Shown here in pieces: positions 25,761 to 33,796 of a stretch of 39,918 bases of DNA (the first letter of the stretch is position 1; each line of letters opens with the position of its first letter). Under the pieces are notes generated by a model, which saw only the letters and a list, made by a program, of their open reading frames with translations, was not told the origin of the DNA and did no database searches. Position numbers and translations under genes: made by a program. The DNA comes from Myxococcales bacterium (GTDB lineage Bacteria > Myxococcota > Myxococcia > Myxococcales > UBA5297): contig JAISIF010000125.1 of the NCBI GenBank assembly GCA_031262165.1, forward strand, positions 1 to 39,918. Reading direction: 5' to 3'.

Positions 25761-26177
25761 ATGTTCCTCAAGGTCCGCAATCAGACGCGCTCCACCGTGT
25801 TGGGAGACAAGATCCAGGTCGCCGAGACGATGTGGGCGCGCACGAAGGGCCTGTTGGGGCGTGCCTCTCTCGGCGAGGGCGAAGGATTGCTCATCGCGCC
25901 CTGTAACGCGATCCACATGTTCTTCATGCGCTTCGCGATTGATGTCGCCTTCCTCGACGACGCCGACCACGTGGTGCGGGCCGTCCACGCGATACGCCCC
26001 TGGCGCGCGACCCGGTTTTACCCCAAGGCCACGGCAGCGCTCGAGCTGCCCGCTGGTACGCTCGCCCGCTGCCTCACCCAGGAGGGCGACGCGCTCCTGT
26101 TGGAGGTCTTCGACGGCGCTACTGCTCCTGCTGGTATGGAGGAAGGTCAAGGTGCTGGCAGCGCGCCACCTCCCTGA
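25761..26177 (+). CDS. DUF192 protein
   Basis: This 138-residue protein has the DUF192 core: a degraded TRKGLLGR-like block (ARTKGLLGRASL), then NAIHMFFMRFAIDVAFLD (the conserved IHTFFM-IDV pattern) and a basic VHAIRPWRATRFYPKA segment, then ALELPAGT. Many DUF192 proteins are exported; this one has no signal peptide, so it is probably cytoplasmic. The function of the family is unknown. The ATG at 25761 has AAAGG about 11 bases upstream and matches the family start. The last 20 residues are Gly/Ala/Pro-rich and not conserved. Confidence 0.88.
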   Translation: MFLKVRNQTRSTVLGDKIQVAETMWARTKGLLGRASLGEGEGLLIAPCNAIHMFFMRFAIDVAFLDDADHVVRAVHAIRPWRATRFYPKATAALELPAGTLARCLTQEGDALLLEVFDGATAPAGMEEGQGAGSAPPP

Positions 26178-26487
26178 ACCAAGCCGGTGTCGCCCGCGCC
26201 AGGAGTCTGCAACAGAGCGAGCGCCTCGCCTTGGACGGCGCGGGAACGTCAGCGTGAATCTCTGTGAAAATCAGGCCGATGCGCGCCGAGCGCGCTTCCT
26301 TCTCTCCACCACCACCTGGCGTTGGCGCGTGCCCGTGCCAGAAAAACCCGCCTGAGATTGATTCGAGTCGGCGCATCACATCCTCCCCTCCCTCCCTCCT
26401 TCCAACCTCGGCTGTCTTTTTCTTCCTCTTCACATGCTCTGAACCGCTCTCTGAACACGTTTCCGATCTGACCCAGGATGCCCAGCC
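26178..26487. other. Intergenic region upstream of the Glt-like operon
   Basis: No gene is supportable in these 310 bases. The part before 26488 is pyrimidine-rich and should hold the operon promoter, but I cannot name boxes. Confidence 0.4.
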
Positions 26488-27363
26488 ATGCGTTCTCCAA
26501 ACTGTCTCGTGGCGCTGTTCGTCGCACTGCTCCTTTCCCTGCCCCCGCTGGGCGCGTCTGCCCAGACCGCCTTCGAAGGGCTCGATCTCTCCGAGGATTC
26601 GCCCTCGACGAATGAAGGCGGCGGCTTGGGACTCGACCTCGACGACGAGCCGCCTCCCAGCGAGCCCCCTTCGTCATCCGCTTCCTCCTCTTCGTTCGCG
26701 GCAACCCCGCCACCATCGCCCCCACCCGCCGAAGTGCAGGCCATCGACGGTCGCCTGCGCGAGATCGAGCTGACCTCCGACGACCGGGTCAAGAGCGTCC
26801 AGCCGCGCAGCTTCATCAAGCAGGGCCGCTTCGAGCTGATGCCCAGCGTATTCGTCACGCTCAACGACGCCTACTTCCCCAAATACGGGCCAGGACTCCG
26901 GCTCGCCTACCATCCCCACGAGAGCCTCGGCGTGGCCCTGCGCGCCAACCAATACAACGTCATCCCAAACGACAACGTGCGGCTCGCCAAGCGCCAGCTC
27001 CGCTCACAGCTGCCCGACGTGCAGCCCGAGCTCTCGTTCGCCCTCGACGTGCTGTGGTCCGCCTTCTACGGCAAGGCCAAGCTCTTCAACGCCATCCGCC
27101 ATTTCGACCTCTACGTCGTCGGTGGCCTCGGCGCGGTGCTCAGCGAGACGCGCGAGCAGGATGGACCGCTGCTCTCGGTCAACATCGGCCTGGGCAGCCG
27201 CTTCTCCCTCAACGACTTCCTGGCGCTCGATCTCTCGTTCATCGAGACGGTCTATACGGACCGACCGCACAACAACGGCAACAAGGGCGTCGTCCAGCAC
27301 ATCCTCTCCATCAACTTCGGGTTGAGCGTCTTCATCCCGTTCTCGTTCGAGTACAAGGAGTAG
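26488..27363 (+). CDS. Outer-membrane beta-barrel protein, Glt-type (first of pair)
   Basis: The 291-residue protein has a clear signal peptide (about 1-26, ending GASAQ), then a low-complexity acidic/Ser/Pro region (27-90) with FEGLDLSED and LGLDLDDE, then a domain (about 100-291) of alternating hydrophobic strands ending in an aromatic-rich strand (FIPFSFEYKE), as in outer-membrane barrels. The family resembles the myxobacterial outer-membrane barrel proteins such as GltA/GltB of the gliding machinery. It is followed after six bases by a second barrel gene and then a TPR gene, the same trio as gltA/gltB/gltC. The FxGLDLSxD motif also recurs in the TPR protein. The assignment to Glt is by architecture and order, not alignment. 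Confidence 0.78.
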   Translation: MRSPNCLVALFVALLLSLPPLGASAQTAFEGLDLSEDSPSTNEGGGLGLDLDDEPPPSEPPSSSASSSSFAATPPPSPPPAEVQAIDGRLREIELTSDDRVKSVQPRSFIKQGRFELMPSVFVTLNDAYFPKYGPGLRLAYHPHESLGVALRANQYNVIPNDNVRLAKRQLRSQLPDVQPELSFALDVLWSAFYGKAKLFNAIRHFDLYVVGGLGAVLSETREQDGPLLSVNIGLGSRFSLNDFLALDLSFIETVYTDRPHNNGNKGVVQHILSINFGLSVFIPFSFEYKE

Positions 27364-27369
27364 CCCGCC

Positions 27370-28161
27370 ATGCGCCCCCGCCTCTCTGGCCTCTTTGGGA
27401 TGAACCCGCATCCGCTCGCCCTTGCCCTCACCGCCGTCGCGCTCGCCGCGCCGCTCACCCTTGGAAGCCTCCCGGCGCTCGCCCAGATCTCCGAAGCGGG
27501 TGAAGACGTCGAGCGCATCCAGACCGTGAAGCTGGAGGACAAGATCCCGCCCGTCTCGGGCCGCATCTTCTTCAAACAGCGGCGCTTCGAGCTGTCGCCC
27601 ACGGTCGATTTCAGCTTCGGCGACGCCTTCTTCCAGAAGATCGGTGTCGGCCTCAAAGGCGACTACCACTTCCTGGAGACGCTCTCGGTGACGGCCCACT
27701 TCCTCTACAACTTCAACCTGACGAGCAGCTCCGTCTCAGTCTGCGACGTGGACGGCGCGTGCGGCTCGCCCGAGGTCGATTCGCTGACGAACGTCCCAGG
27801 CAAGCTCGGCCTCATGGCTGGCCTGGGCGTGGCCTGGACACCGCTCTACGGCAAGCTGAGCCTGATGGCCGAGAAGGTCCTGCACTTCGACTTCGGCCTC
27901 ACCCTCGGCGGCGGCGTCATCCAATACATGGCGCCAGAGAACTCCGAATTCGAGGGCGTCAACAAGTTCGCGCCGACCGGCCACGTGGGCCTGCTCTTCC
28001 GGCTGGTGTTCACCGACAGCATCGCCATGCGCTTCGAGCTGAAGGACTACATCTACAGCGGCGCCACGGTGCAGTTGGGCAATTCGACCAGCAAGATCGA
28101 AAACCAGATCATGTTCGAGATTGGCCTGTCGTTCTTCCTGGGCGCAGGCAGCGAGGATTGA
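27370..28161 (+). CDS. Outer-membrane beta-barrel protein, Glt-type (second of pair)
   Basis: This 263-residue protein has a signal peptide ending PALAQ (about residue 39 from the first ATG). A second ATG at 27400 would give a more usual signal length. A predicted barrel follows, with GRIFFKQRRFELSPTVDFSF, parallel to the RSFIKQGRFELMPSVFVTL region of the previous gene, and a final strand IMFEIGLSFFL. The two barrel proteins are therefore paralogues. The insert SVSVCDVDGACGSPEVDS has two Cys that could form a loop disulphide. It lacks the acidic N-terminal tail of its neighbour. The TPR gene follows after ten bases; all three should be one transcript. Confidence 0.78.
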   Translation: MRPRLSGLFGMNPHPLALALTAVALAAPLTLGSLPALAQISEAGEDVERIQTVKLEDKIPPVSGRIFFKQRRFELSPTVDFSFGDAFFQKIGVGLKGDYHFLETLSVTAHFLYNFNLTSSSVSVCDVDGACGSPEVDSLTNVPGKLGLMAGLGVAWTPLYGKLSLMAEKVLHFDFGLTLGGGVIQYMAPENSEFEGVNKFAPTGHVGLLFRLVFTDSIAMRFELKDYIYSGATVQLGNSTSKIENQIMFEIGLSFFLGAGSED

Positions 28162-28171
28162 GGTGAGCGCG

Positions 28172-30262
28172 ATGTCGATGTCTCCACGAATTTCCACAGA
28201 GCGTGTGTCCCCCCGGCCGTCGGCCTCGTCCCGGTCCTCCTGGCGAAGCCTCCTCGCCGCGCTCGTCGTCCCTGGCCTGTTGTGCGCCTTTGCCGTCTCG
28301 GCTGTGGCCGCGCCCGCCTCGTCGAGCGCCCTCTCGCCGTCGATCGTGCGCGACGCGGTGACCGCGCAGTTCGACTTCAGCGGCATGGACCTGAGCGACG
28401 ACGACAAGCCCAAAAAGAAAAAGAAGAAGGCGAGCTCTCAGGCCAAGAAGAAGTCAGCCGCGTCCACGAAGAAGGCCGCCACCTCGAGATCGAAGAAGAA
28501 GGCCAAGCCCGCGGCCACCGACACCGCGGACGACTTTTCCGGGCTCGACCTGTCGGACAAGAAAGCGGTGGCGACGCCAAGCACGCCGTCGAGCACGCCT
28601 GCTGCCTCGGGAGGCTCGTCTAGTGGGATGAGCTTTGGCTTGGACCTGAACGATCCCTCCTCGACGGTCACGGACTCGACGCCTGCCGCGGCACCGCCGC
28701 CGACCACTGCGCCCGTGATGAGCTTCGACGCGGTGGACGTGGCCGGCAAGAGCGCCGAGCGCCAGCGCCTCGACGCGGCCATCAAGCTCTTCAACGACAA
28801 GCGCTACGAGACGTCCGCCCTGGCCCTGCACGAGCTCCTCAAGGACCCGAACATGGCCGAGCTCCACGACGAGGCTCGCTACACGCTCGCCAAGACGTTT
28901 TACCGAATGGGCCTCTACCACTCGGCGCTGAACAACTTCCGGCAGCTGCTCGACAAGGGCGAGGGCAACAACAAGTTCTTCAAGACGAGCCTCGAGTGGC
29001 TCTTCTACATCGCCCGCAAGACGGTGAACGAGCAGGTGGTCCTCGACGAGATCGCCAAGCACGCCAACGCCGACTTCCCCGAGCGCTTCCGCTCCGAGTT
29101 CCGCTACCTGCTCGCGCGCTACCACTTCAACCGCGGCAAGGCGTTCACGCAGCTCGGGCAGGCCGACGACGCCAAGTCGAGCTTCGACGAGGCACGGAAG
29201 CTCATCCTGATGATCCCGGTCAACGACCCGTTCTTCACGAAGACGAAATACCTCGAAGGCGTCATCTTCTTCGCACAGGGCGACTTCGAGAAGTCGCTCG
29301 AGTCGTTCAAGGAAGTGGTCCGGCTGAACAACCCGCGCACCAACCCGCAGGCAGACATGAAGCTGCGTGAAATGTCCTTCATGCAGCTCGCCCGCACCCA
29401 CTATGGCCACCGCCAGAATCGTTACGCCGTCTTCTATTACGACAAGGTCGAGCGCGGCTCTGACGAGTGGCTGGAGGCGCTGTTCGAGGCGAGCTGGGCG
29501 CACTACCGCATCGGCGAATACGAGCGAGCGCTCGGCAACCTGATCACGCTCGCCTCTCCCTTCTTCAAGGATGAGTATTTCCCCGAGGCCCTCATCCTGA
29601 AGGCGGTCATCTATTACGAGAATTGCCGCTACCGCGAGGCGCGGGCCATCCTCGAAGAGTTCGAGAAGACCTACATGCCGGTTCACGACGAGCTCGAGCG
29701 CATCACGAACGCGAACACCGACGCGGCTGGCTACTGGGAGATCTTCACCGAGGTCCAGAAGCGCAACCGCGCGAGCGCTGGCGGCACGAGCTGGATCCTC
29801 GAGCGCATCCTGAGTCTGGCCCTGACCGACCGCGATCTGAAGGTCTCGAACGACATCATCCAAGAGGTCGAGGCCGAGATCGACGGCATTCGCAAGCGCA
29901 GCGACCTCTTCAAGTTTTCGGAGCTGGCCAAGGCGACAGGCGAAGACCTGAAGACCGAGCGCCGCGCGCTCATGGAAAAGGCGGGCATCATGGCCAAGGC
30001 CAAGCTCGAGTTCGAGCTCGGTCAACTCAAGGGCCTGCTCGGCCAGGCCCTGCGCATCAAGTTCGAGACGAGCACCCAGGAGAAGAAGTTCCTCGAAGAG
30101 GCGATCGCCTCCCAGGGCAAGACCGAAGTGGTCCAGAAATACGGGCACTCGGTCGCCGTCGCCGATCAGCAGGTCTATTGGCCATATCAAGGCGAATACT
30201 GGCGCGATGAATTGGGAACGTATGAATACACGCTGACAAAGGGATGCCGACCGACGAAGTGA
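28172..30262 (+). CDS. Periplasmic TPR-repeat protein, GltC-like
   Basis: The 696-residue protein has a signal-type hydrophobic segment after a long polar N-end (about 24-48), then FDFSGMDLSDDD, a Lys-rich stretch (about 70-110), DDFSGLDLSDKK and MSFGLDLNDPSS. These are three copies of the motif also found in the first barrel protein. From about 205 to 520 come TPR-like helical pairs (for example ALALHELLKDPNMAELHDEA, YLEGVIFFAQGDFEKSLESF, WAHYRIGEYERALGNLITL). A helical C-terminal part ends with YWPYQGEYWRDELG. Two barrels plus a long TPR protein match the GltA/B/C arrangement of Myxococcus. I take the ATG at 28172, with GAGG about seven bases upstream; GTG 28163 and ATG 28178 are alternatives. 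Confidence 0.8.
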   Translation: MSMSPRISTERVSPRPSASSRSSWRSLLAALVVPGLLCAFAVSAVAAPASSSALSPSIVRDAVTAQFDFSGMDLSDDDKPKKKKKKASSQAKKKSAASTKKAATSRSKKKAKPAATDTADDFSGLDLSDKKAVATPSTPSSTPAASGGSSSGMSFGLDLNDPSSTVTDSTPAAAPPPTTAPVMSFDAVDVAGKSAERQRLDAAIKLFNDKRYETSALALHELLKDPNMAELHDEARYTLAKTFYRMGLYHSALNNFRQLLDKGEGNNKFFKTSLEWLFYIARKTVNEQVVLDEIAKHANADFPERFRSEFRYLLARYHFNRGKAFTQLGQADDAKSSFDEARKLILMIPVNDPFFTKTKYLEGVIFFAQGDFEKSLESFKEVVRLNNPRTNPQADMKLREMSFMQLARTHYGHRQNRYAVFYYDKVERGSDEWLEALFEASWAHYRIGEYERALGNLITLASPFFKDEYFPEALILKAVIYYENCRYREARAILEEFEKTYMPVHDELERITNANTDAAGYWEIFTEVQKRNRASAGGTSWILERILSLALTDRDLKVSNDIIQEVEAEIDGIRKRSDLFKFSELAKATGEDLKTERRALMEKAGIMAKAKLEFELGQLKGLLGQALRIKFETSTQEKKFLEEAIASQGKTEVVQKYGHSVAVADQQVYWPYQGEYWRDELGTYEYTLTKGCRPTK

Positions 30263-30296
30263 TGTGAATTCCTCATCCCCGCGAAAGCTGAACATT

Positions 30297-30385
30297 GACG
30301 TAGGGGCACGGCATGCTGTGCCCCTACAGTTTTATTGAGGCGTCTGAATCGATTCGTAGGGGAGGCCCCCTGTGGCCGCCCTTAT
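30297..30385. repeat. Double-hairpin GTAGGGGC-family repeat upstream of rtcB
   Basis: The first hairpin, GTAGGGGCACGGCATGCTGTGCCCCTAC (in part 30299-30326), is followed by TTTTATTGAGGCGTCTGAATC, then by a second palindrome starting TCGTAGGGGAGGCC and ending GGCCGCCC. The linker is nearly the same as at 2556-2586. The repeat ends 30 bases before the rtcB start. Confidence 0.85.
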
Positions 30386-30413
30386 TTTTATAGCCATCAA
30401 AGGATATTCCCTC

Positions 30414-31676
30414 ATGCTCGAAATCACCGGAAAACATAACATCGCCAAGGTTTTCACCGATTCATTGGAGGAGCTCTCGAAAAGACAGATCGAGACGCTC
30501 TGCAATCAATCCTTCGTGGCAGGCAGCACCATTCGTCTCATGCCCGACGTCCATGCGGGCGCTGGCTGCACCATTGGGACGACCATGACCATTCGGGACA
30601 AGATCGTTCCCAATCTGGTCGGGGTCGATATTGGCTGCGGCATGGAGACGACGGTCCTCGGAGCGGATACGCGCGCTTCGAGGAAGTTCGATCCCGCGCG
30701 GCTCGACGAGATCATCCATGCGCAGATTCCCAGTGGCATGGAGGTCCGGGACACCGCGCATGAATTCATCGACCAAACTGCGCTCGATAGAATTCGCTGC
30801 CCAGCCATTCATCTCGCGCGGGCAAGGTTGAGCATTGGCACCCTCGGCGGTGGCAATCATTTCATCGAGGCGAATAGGGATGACGAAGGCAATCTGTATA
30901 TCGTCATCCATTCAGGAAGCCGTCACCTGGGCGTCGAGATCGCTGAATACTATCAGGAACAGGCATGGCGTCAGCTCAATGGAAGCCGCAAGCCAGACAT
31001 TGAAAAACAAATCAAACGATTGAAATCCGAAGGCCGCGAAAAAGAGATCGAGCGCGTCATCCAAGAGATGAAATCGCAGACGATCACGGATGTCCCCAGA
31101 GAATTGGCGTATGTCAGCGGCGAGCTATTCGACGATTACATCCATGACATGAAGATTACCCAACATTTCGCCTCGATGAATCGAAAGGCAATGATGTCCG
31201 TGATTTTAGAAGGCTTGAAAATACACGAGGACGATATTGGCGATCGCTTCTCGACCATTCACAATTACATCGACACCGAATCGATGATTTTGCGAAAAGG
31301 CGCCGTGTCCGCGCGGGCTGGCGAGAAACTGCTCATCCCCATCAATATGCGCGATGGCAGTCTCGTCTGTGAGGGATTGGGTAATCCAGATTGGAATCAT
31401 TCTGCACCACATGGCGCTGGCAGAATCATGAGTAGAAGCAGAGCCTTTTCGATTCTGAGAATGGAAGAGTATGAAAAATCAATGAAGGGCATCTATTCGA
31501 CATCGGTGAACAAAGGCACGCTCGACGAAAGCCCAATGGCATATAAGAGTATGGATGACATCGTGCGGAATATAGGGCCCACGGCGAAGATATTGAGAAT
31601 CATCAAGCCGATATACAATTACAAGGCGTCGGAGGAGAAGAAGGATAGGAAGAAGCAGAAGGCGCGTCATACCTGA
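30414..31676 (+). CDS. rtcB: RtcB-family RNA ligase
   Basis: RtcB joins RNA 3'-phosphate or 2',3'-cyclic phosphate ends to 5'-OH ends with GTP and Mn; it serves RNA repair or tRNA healing. The 420-residue product has IRLMPDVHAGAGCTIGTTM, NLVGVDIGCGMET with the metal-binding Cys, GTLGGGNHFIE, HSGSRHLG, and the guanylylated His in SAPHGAGRIMSRSRAF. All catalytic residues look intact. The ATG at 30414 has AAAGGA nine bases upstream; an upstream in-frame GTG lies inside the repeat and is rejected. GC is visibly lower than in the operon upstream, and similar repeats lie on both sides, which suggests transfer. No PrfH, RtcA or archease gene is adjacent. Confidence 0.93.
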   Translation: MLEITGKHNIAKVFTDSLEELSKRQIETLCNQSFVAGSTIRLMPDVHAGAGCTIGTTMTIRDKIVPNLVGVDIGCGMETTVLGADTRASRKFDPARLDEIIHAQIPSGMEVRDTAHEFIDQTALDRIRCPAIHLARARLSIGTLGGGNHFIEANRDDEGNLYIVIHSGSRHLGVEIAEYYQEQAWRQLNGSRKPDIEKQIKRLKSEGREKEIERVIQEMKSQTITDVPRELAYVSGELFDDYIHDMKITQHFASMNRKAMMSVILEGLKIHEDDIGDRFSTIHNYIDTESMILRKGAVSARAGEKLLIPINMRDGSLVCEGLGNPDWNHSAPHGAGRIMSRSRAFSILRMEEYEKSMKGIYSTSVNKGTLDESPMAYKSMDDIVRNIGPTAKILRIIKPIYNYKASEEKKDRKKQKARHT

Positions 31677-31685
31677 GAATCAAAT

Positions 31686-31797
31686 GAATCGTAGGGGCGA
31701 TTGGTAATCGCCCGTCGCCAGATGTCAGGCATCAGAATTATTTGATGCAATCTTCGGGGATGAATTGTGCCCAGGCGATTGGTAATCGCCCCTACGA
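31686..31797. repeat. Inverted pair of GTAGGGGC-family hairpins between convergent genes
   Basis: GTAGGGGCGATTGGTAATCG (from 31691) and its inverted partner (31774-31795, ending GCCCCTAC) are each a GGCGATT-GGT-AATCGCC hairpin. Together they bracket about 60 bases. They fill the gap between rtcB and the oppositely oriented FAD/receiver gene, so they could end transcription from both sides. Confidence 0.8.
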
Positions 31798-31804
31798 CAC
31801 CTAT

Positions 31805-33532
31805 TCAATCTTCCGCTCCGGCCCCGATGCCCTCTTCCATCTCCTCCGCCGCCTCAACCTCCTCGCCCCTCTCCTCAGCGCTCGGGAGTTTCCGCCTCAT
31901 CACCTCCAACACCGATCCCAGCAGGCGTTCGAGGCGGGTGAGGTCGATCGGCTTGGGCAGGAAGGCGTCGGCGCCAGCGCTCAGCGCCGCGGCGACATCG
32001 CTCTGACGCCCCAGGTTGCTGATCGCGATGAGCGCGCAGTCGCGCGTGGTGGGGTGCTCTCTCAGGAGGCGGCACAAGCTCAGGCCGTCCATCCACTGGA
32101 GCACGATGTCGAACACGATGGCGGCCGGTGGTTCGCGCGCGGCGGTCTCCACGAGGCTCAGCTCGCTGTCGAAGGTGCGGACGTCGTGTCCGCGACTCGT
32201 GAGAAAGAGTGAGACGATCGAGCGCACTTCCTCGTCGTCGTCGAGCAGATAGACGCGCGGTCGCGGCAGAGGCGCGGGCAGGGCGAGGACTCGACGCGCA
32301 CTCGCACTCGCTCTCGGTCGGAACAGGCGCGCGAACGCCTCGCGCCAGGCTGCCCAGCGCAGTGCGCGGTAGGCCTTGTCCGTAGAGAGCTCGCTAAAGC
32401 CAAGGAGCGAGCCTCCTTCCTTGGTCCCGCGCGTGCCCGCTGTCGCAACGACGCTGCGCAGGCACTCGGGCGCACTCGGTCCAGCACGGCGCGCGTGCTT
32501 CAGAAAGTGGGGCTGCCGTTCCGCGTGCTGGACGAGGTCGGTCTGGAGCAGTTCGAGGCGCTCCCCGAACAGCATGCTCTCACCCATCGTGAAAAGGAGC
32601 CGCGCCGAGCGCGTGGCCGAGCACAGCGCTGGGTAGAGCCCTGGATCGAGCAGGTGCCCATGGACCGCGCTCCCGATCGTGAGCTGGCCGGGTCGGAAGA
32701 GCGTGTCGGTCGTGCCCGCACCCAATTTCACGGACAGTGGACCTGGCGCCTCGAAGCGCAGCCGACCGGGCAGCACGCCATCGCGCACGAGCCGGGCGAT
32801 GGCCTCGACCACGGCGCCCTGCTCCAGCGCCTCACTTCTGCCAATGGCGAGCACCGAGGCGCGGCCATAGCCGACCGGCGTGAACACGAGCGCCTCGATG
32901 GAGGGAAGGGGGGCGACGACGAGGCGGATCAGCTCGTCGCCATGTGGCCAGCTCACGCGCACGTGCCAGGCCTGGCGGATGGGCGGCGCGCTGTAGCGCC
33001 CAAAGAGCCACGCTTCGGCAAGCGTGCTGTCTGAACCGAACGCGCCCACGACGCACTGAAACGTCTCGGTGCGGCCCTGGGAACGAAGGCGTTGCTCGCC
33101 CAGGGGCATGCCCTCGATGGCCTCGACCTCGACCGGCTGGACGCTCGCGCCGCGCGCCACGGCAGCGTCGAGGAGCAGGCGCTTGACGAGGTTGCGGCCA
33201 GACGTTCCGGGAGTGTCGATCGACCAGAGGCCACCGCTCGGCGGTGCGAGCAGGGCCGAGTGCCCAGCGCCGTGGACGATGAGCCCGCGAATGGGAAACG
33301 GGGCGTGTTCGGAGGTGACGATGGCGCCGAGCGAGGCGAGTCGGCAGCGGGTCTTCAGATCGAGCAGGACAGGGAGGTGGCTCTTCTCCGAGCCGCCCGC
33401 GTCGTAGAGCACGACCTCGGCTTGGCGACCGTGGGCACGCATGGCCGTGAGTAGAGCCGAGGCAAAGGCAGCCCCAGATGGACCTGCGCCAACGACCGCG
33501 ATGCGTGCGCCGTCCGTCAGCCCCACTCCCAT
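31805..33532 (-). CDS. Fusion of an FAD/NAD(P)-type Rossmann oxidoreductase domain and a response-regulator receiver domain
   Basis: The 575-residue protein begins with a dinucleotide-binding fold (IAVVGAGPSGAAFASALL at 11-28, then VVLYD ending the second strand). Weak counterparts of the flavin monooxygenase/halogenase motifs follow: VVGAFGSDS where ADGxxS is usual, and TIGSAVHGHLLDPGLYPAL where VGDAAG--P--G-G is usual. The GD Asp is replaced by Ser. From about 428 to 545 it carries a receiver (REC) domain with the acidic pair in YLLDDDEEV, phospho-acceptor Asp475 in IVFDIVLQWMDG, Ser in IAISNLG and Lys527 in LPKPIDL, all intact. A phosphorylation-controlled flavoprotein or a non-catalytic cofactor sensor are both possible. 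The ATG at 33532 is where the fold begins. A long Glu-rich tail follows the REC domain. Confidence 0.82.
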   Translation of the reverse strand: MGVGLTDGARIAVVGAGPSGAAFASALLTAMRAHGRQAEVVLYDAGGSEKSHLPVLLDLKTRCRLASLGAIVTSEHAPFPIRGLIVHGAGHSALLAPPSGGLWSIDTPGTSGRNLVKRLLLDAAVARGASVQPVEVEAIEGMPLGEQRLRSQGRTETFQCVVGAFGSDSTLAEAWLFGRYSAPPIRQAWHVRVSWPHGDELIRLVVAPLPSIEALVFTPVGYGRASVLAIGRSEALEQGAVVEAIARLVRDGVLPGRLRFEAPGPLSVKLGAGTTDTLFRPGQLTIGSAVHGHLLDPGLYPALCSATRSARLLFTMGESMLFGERLELLQTDLVQHAERQPHFLKHARRAGPSAPECLRSVVATAGTRGTKEGGSLLGFSELSTDKAYRALRWAAWREAFARLFRPRASASARRVLALPAPLPRPRVYLLDDDEEVRSIVSLFLTSRGHDVRTFDSELSLVETAAREPPAAIVFDIVLQWMDGLSLCRLLREHPTTRDCALIAISNLGRQSDVAAALSAGADAFLPKPIDLTRLERLLGSVLEVMRRKLPSAEERGEEVEAAEEMEEGIGAGAED

Positions 33533-33673
33533 GGCCCGCCGCCTCCCCTCGTCTCTCACCCCATCGCCCGCACCGCCGCGATCTGCCGCTCTGCTTCGTG
33601 GAACGCGGATCGTGGTCGCGAAGATGGGCATCGCTCTGGAGTGGCTGCGCAGGCTTTTTGGGGGAGGGGAGGA

Positions 33674-33691
33674 AGGGGCGGCGTCGCCCCT
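33674..33691. repeat. GGGGCG-GCGT-CGCCCC hairpin
   Basis: A perfect six-pair G/C stem with a four-base loop lies in the divergent gap (33533-33796) upstream of the FAD/receiver gene. It resembles a bare GGGGC-type repeat core without the GTA end. Confidence 0.55.
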
Positions 33692-33796
33692 CCCGGTTCG
33701 GGGAGCCGGTGCCTAGTTTGGTGGCGTTTCCCCCTCCCCCCTCCCCATGCCCCCACGAGCTCCATGAACTCCACTAGGTCACGAGGTCCCGCGACG

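Noticed and set aside
28454-30295. A long open frame antisense to the TPR gene
   Set aside because: It is a shadow of a real gene with a signal peptide and TPR-like repeats on the plus strand.
30372-30413. Upstream GTG start for rtcB
   Set aside because: It falls inside the palindromic repeat, and the ATG at 30414 has a well-placed AAAGGA and the family's normal first residues.
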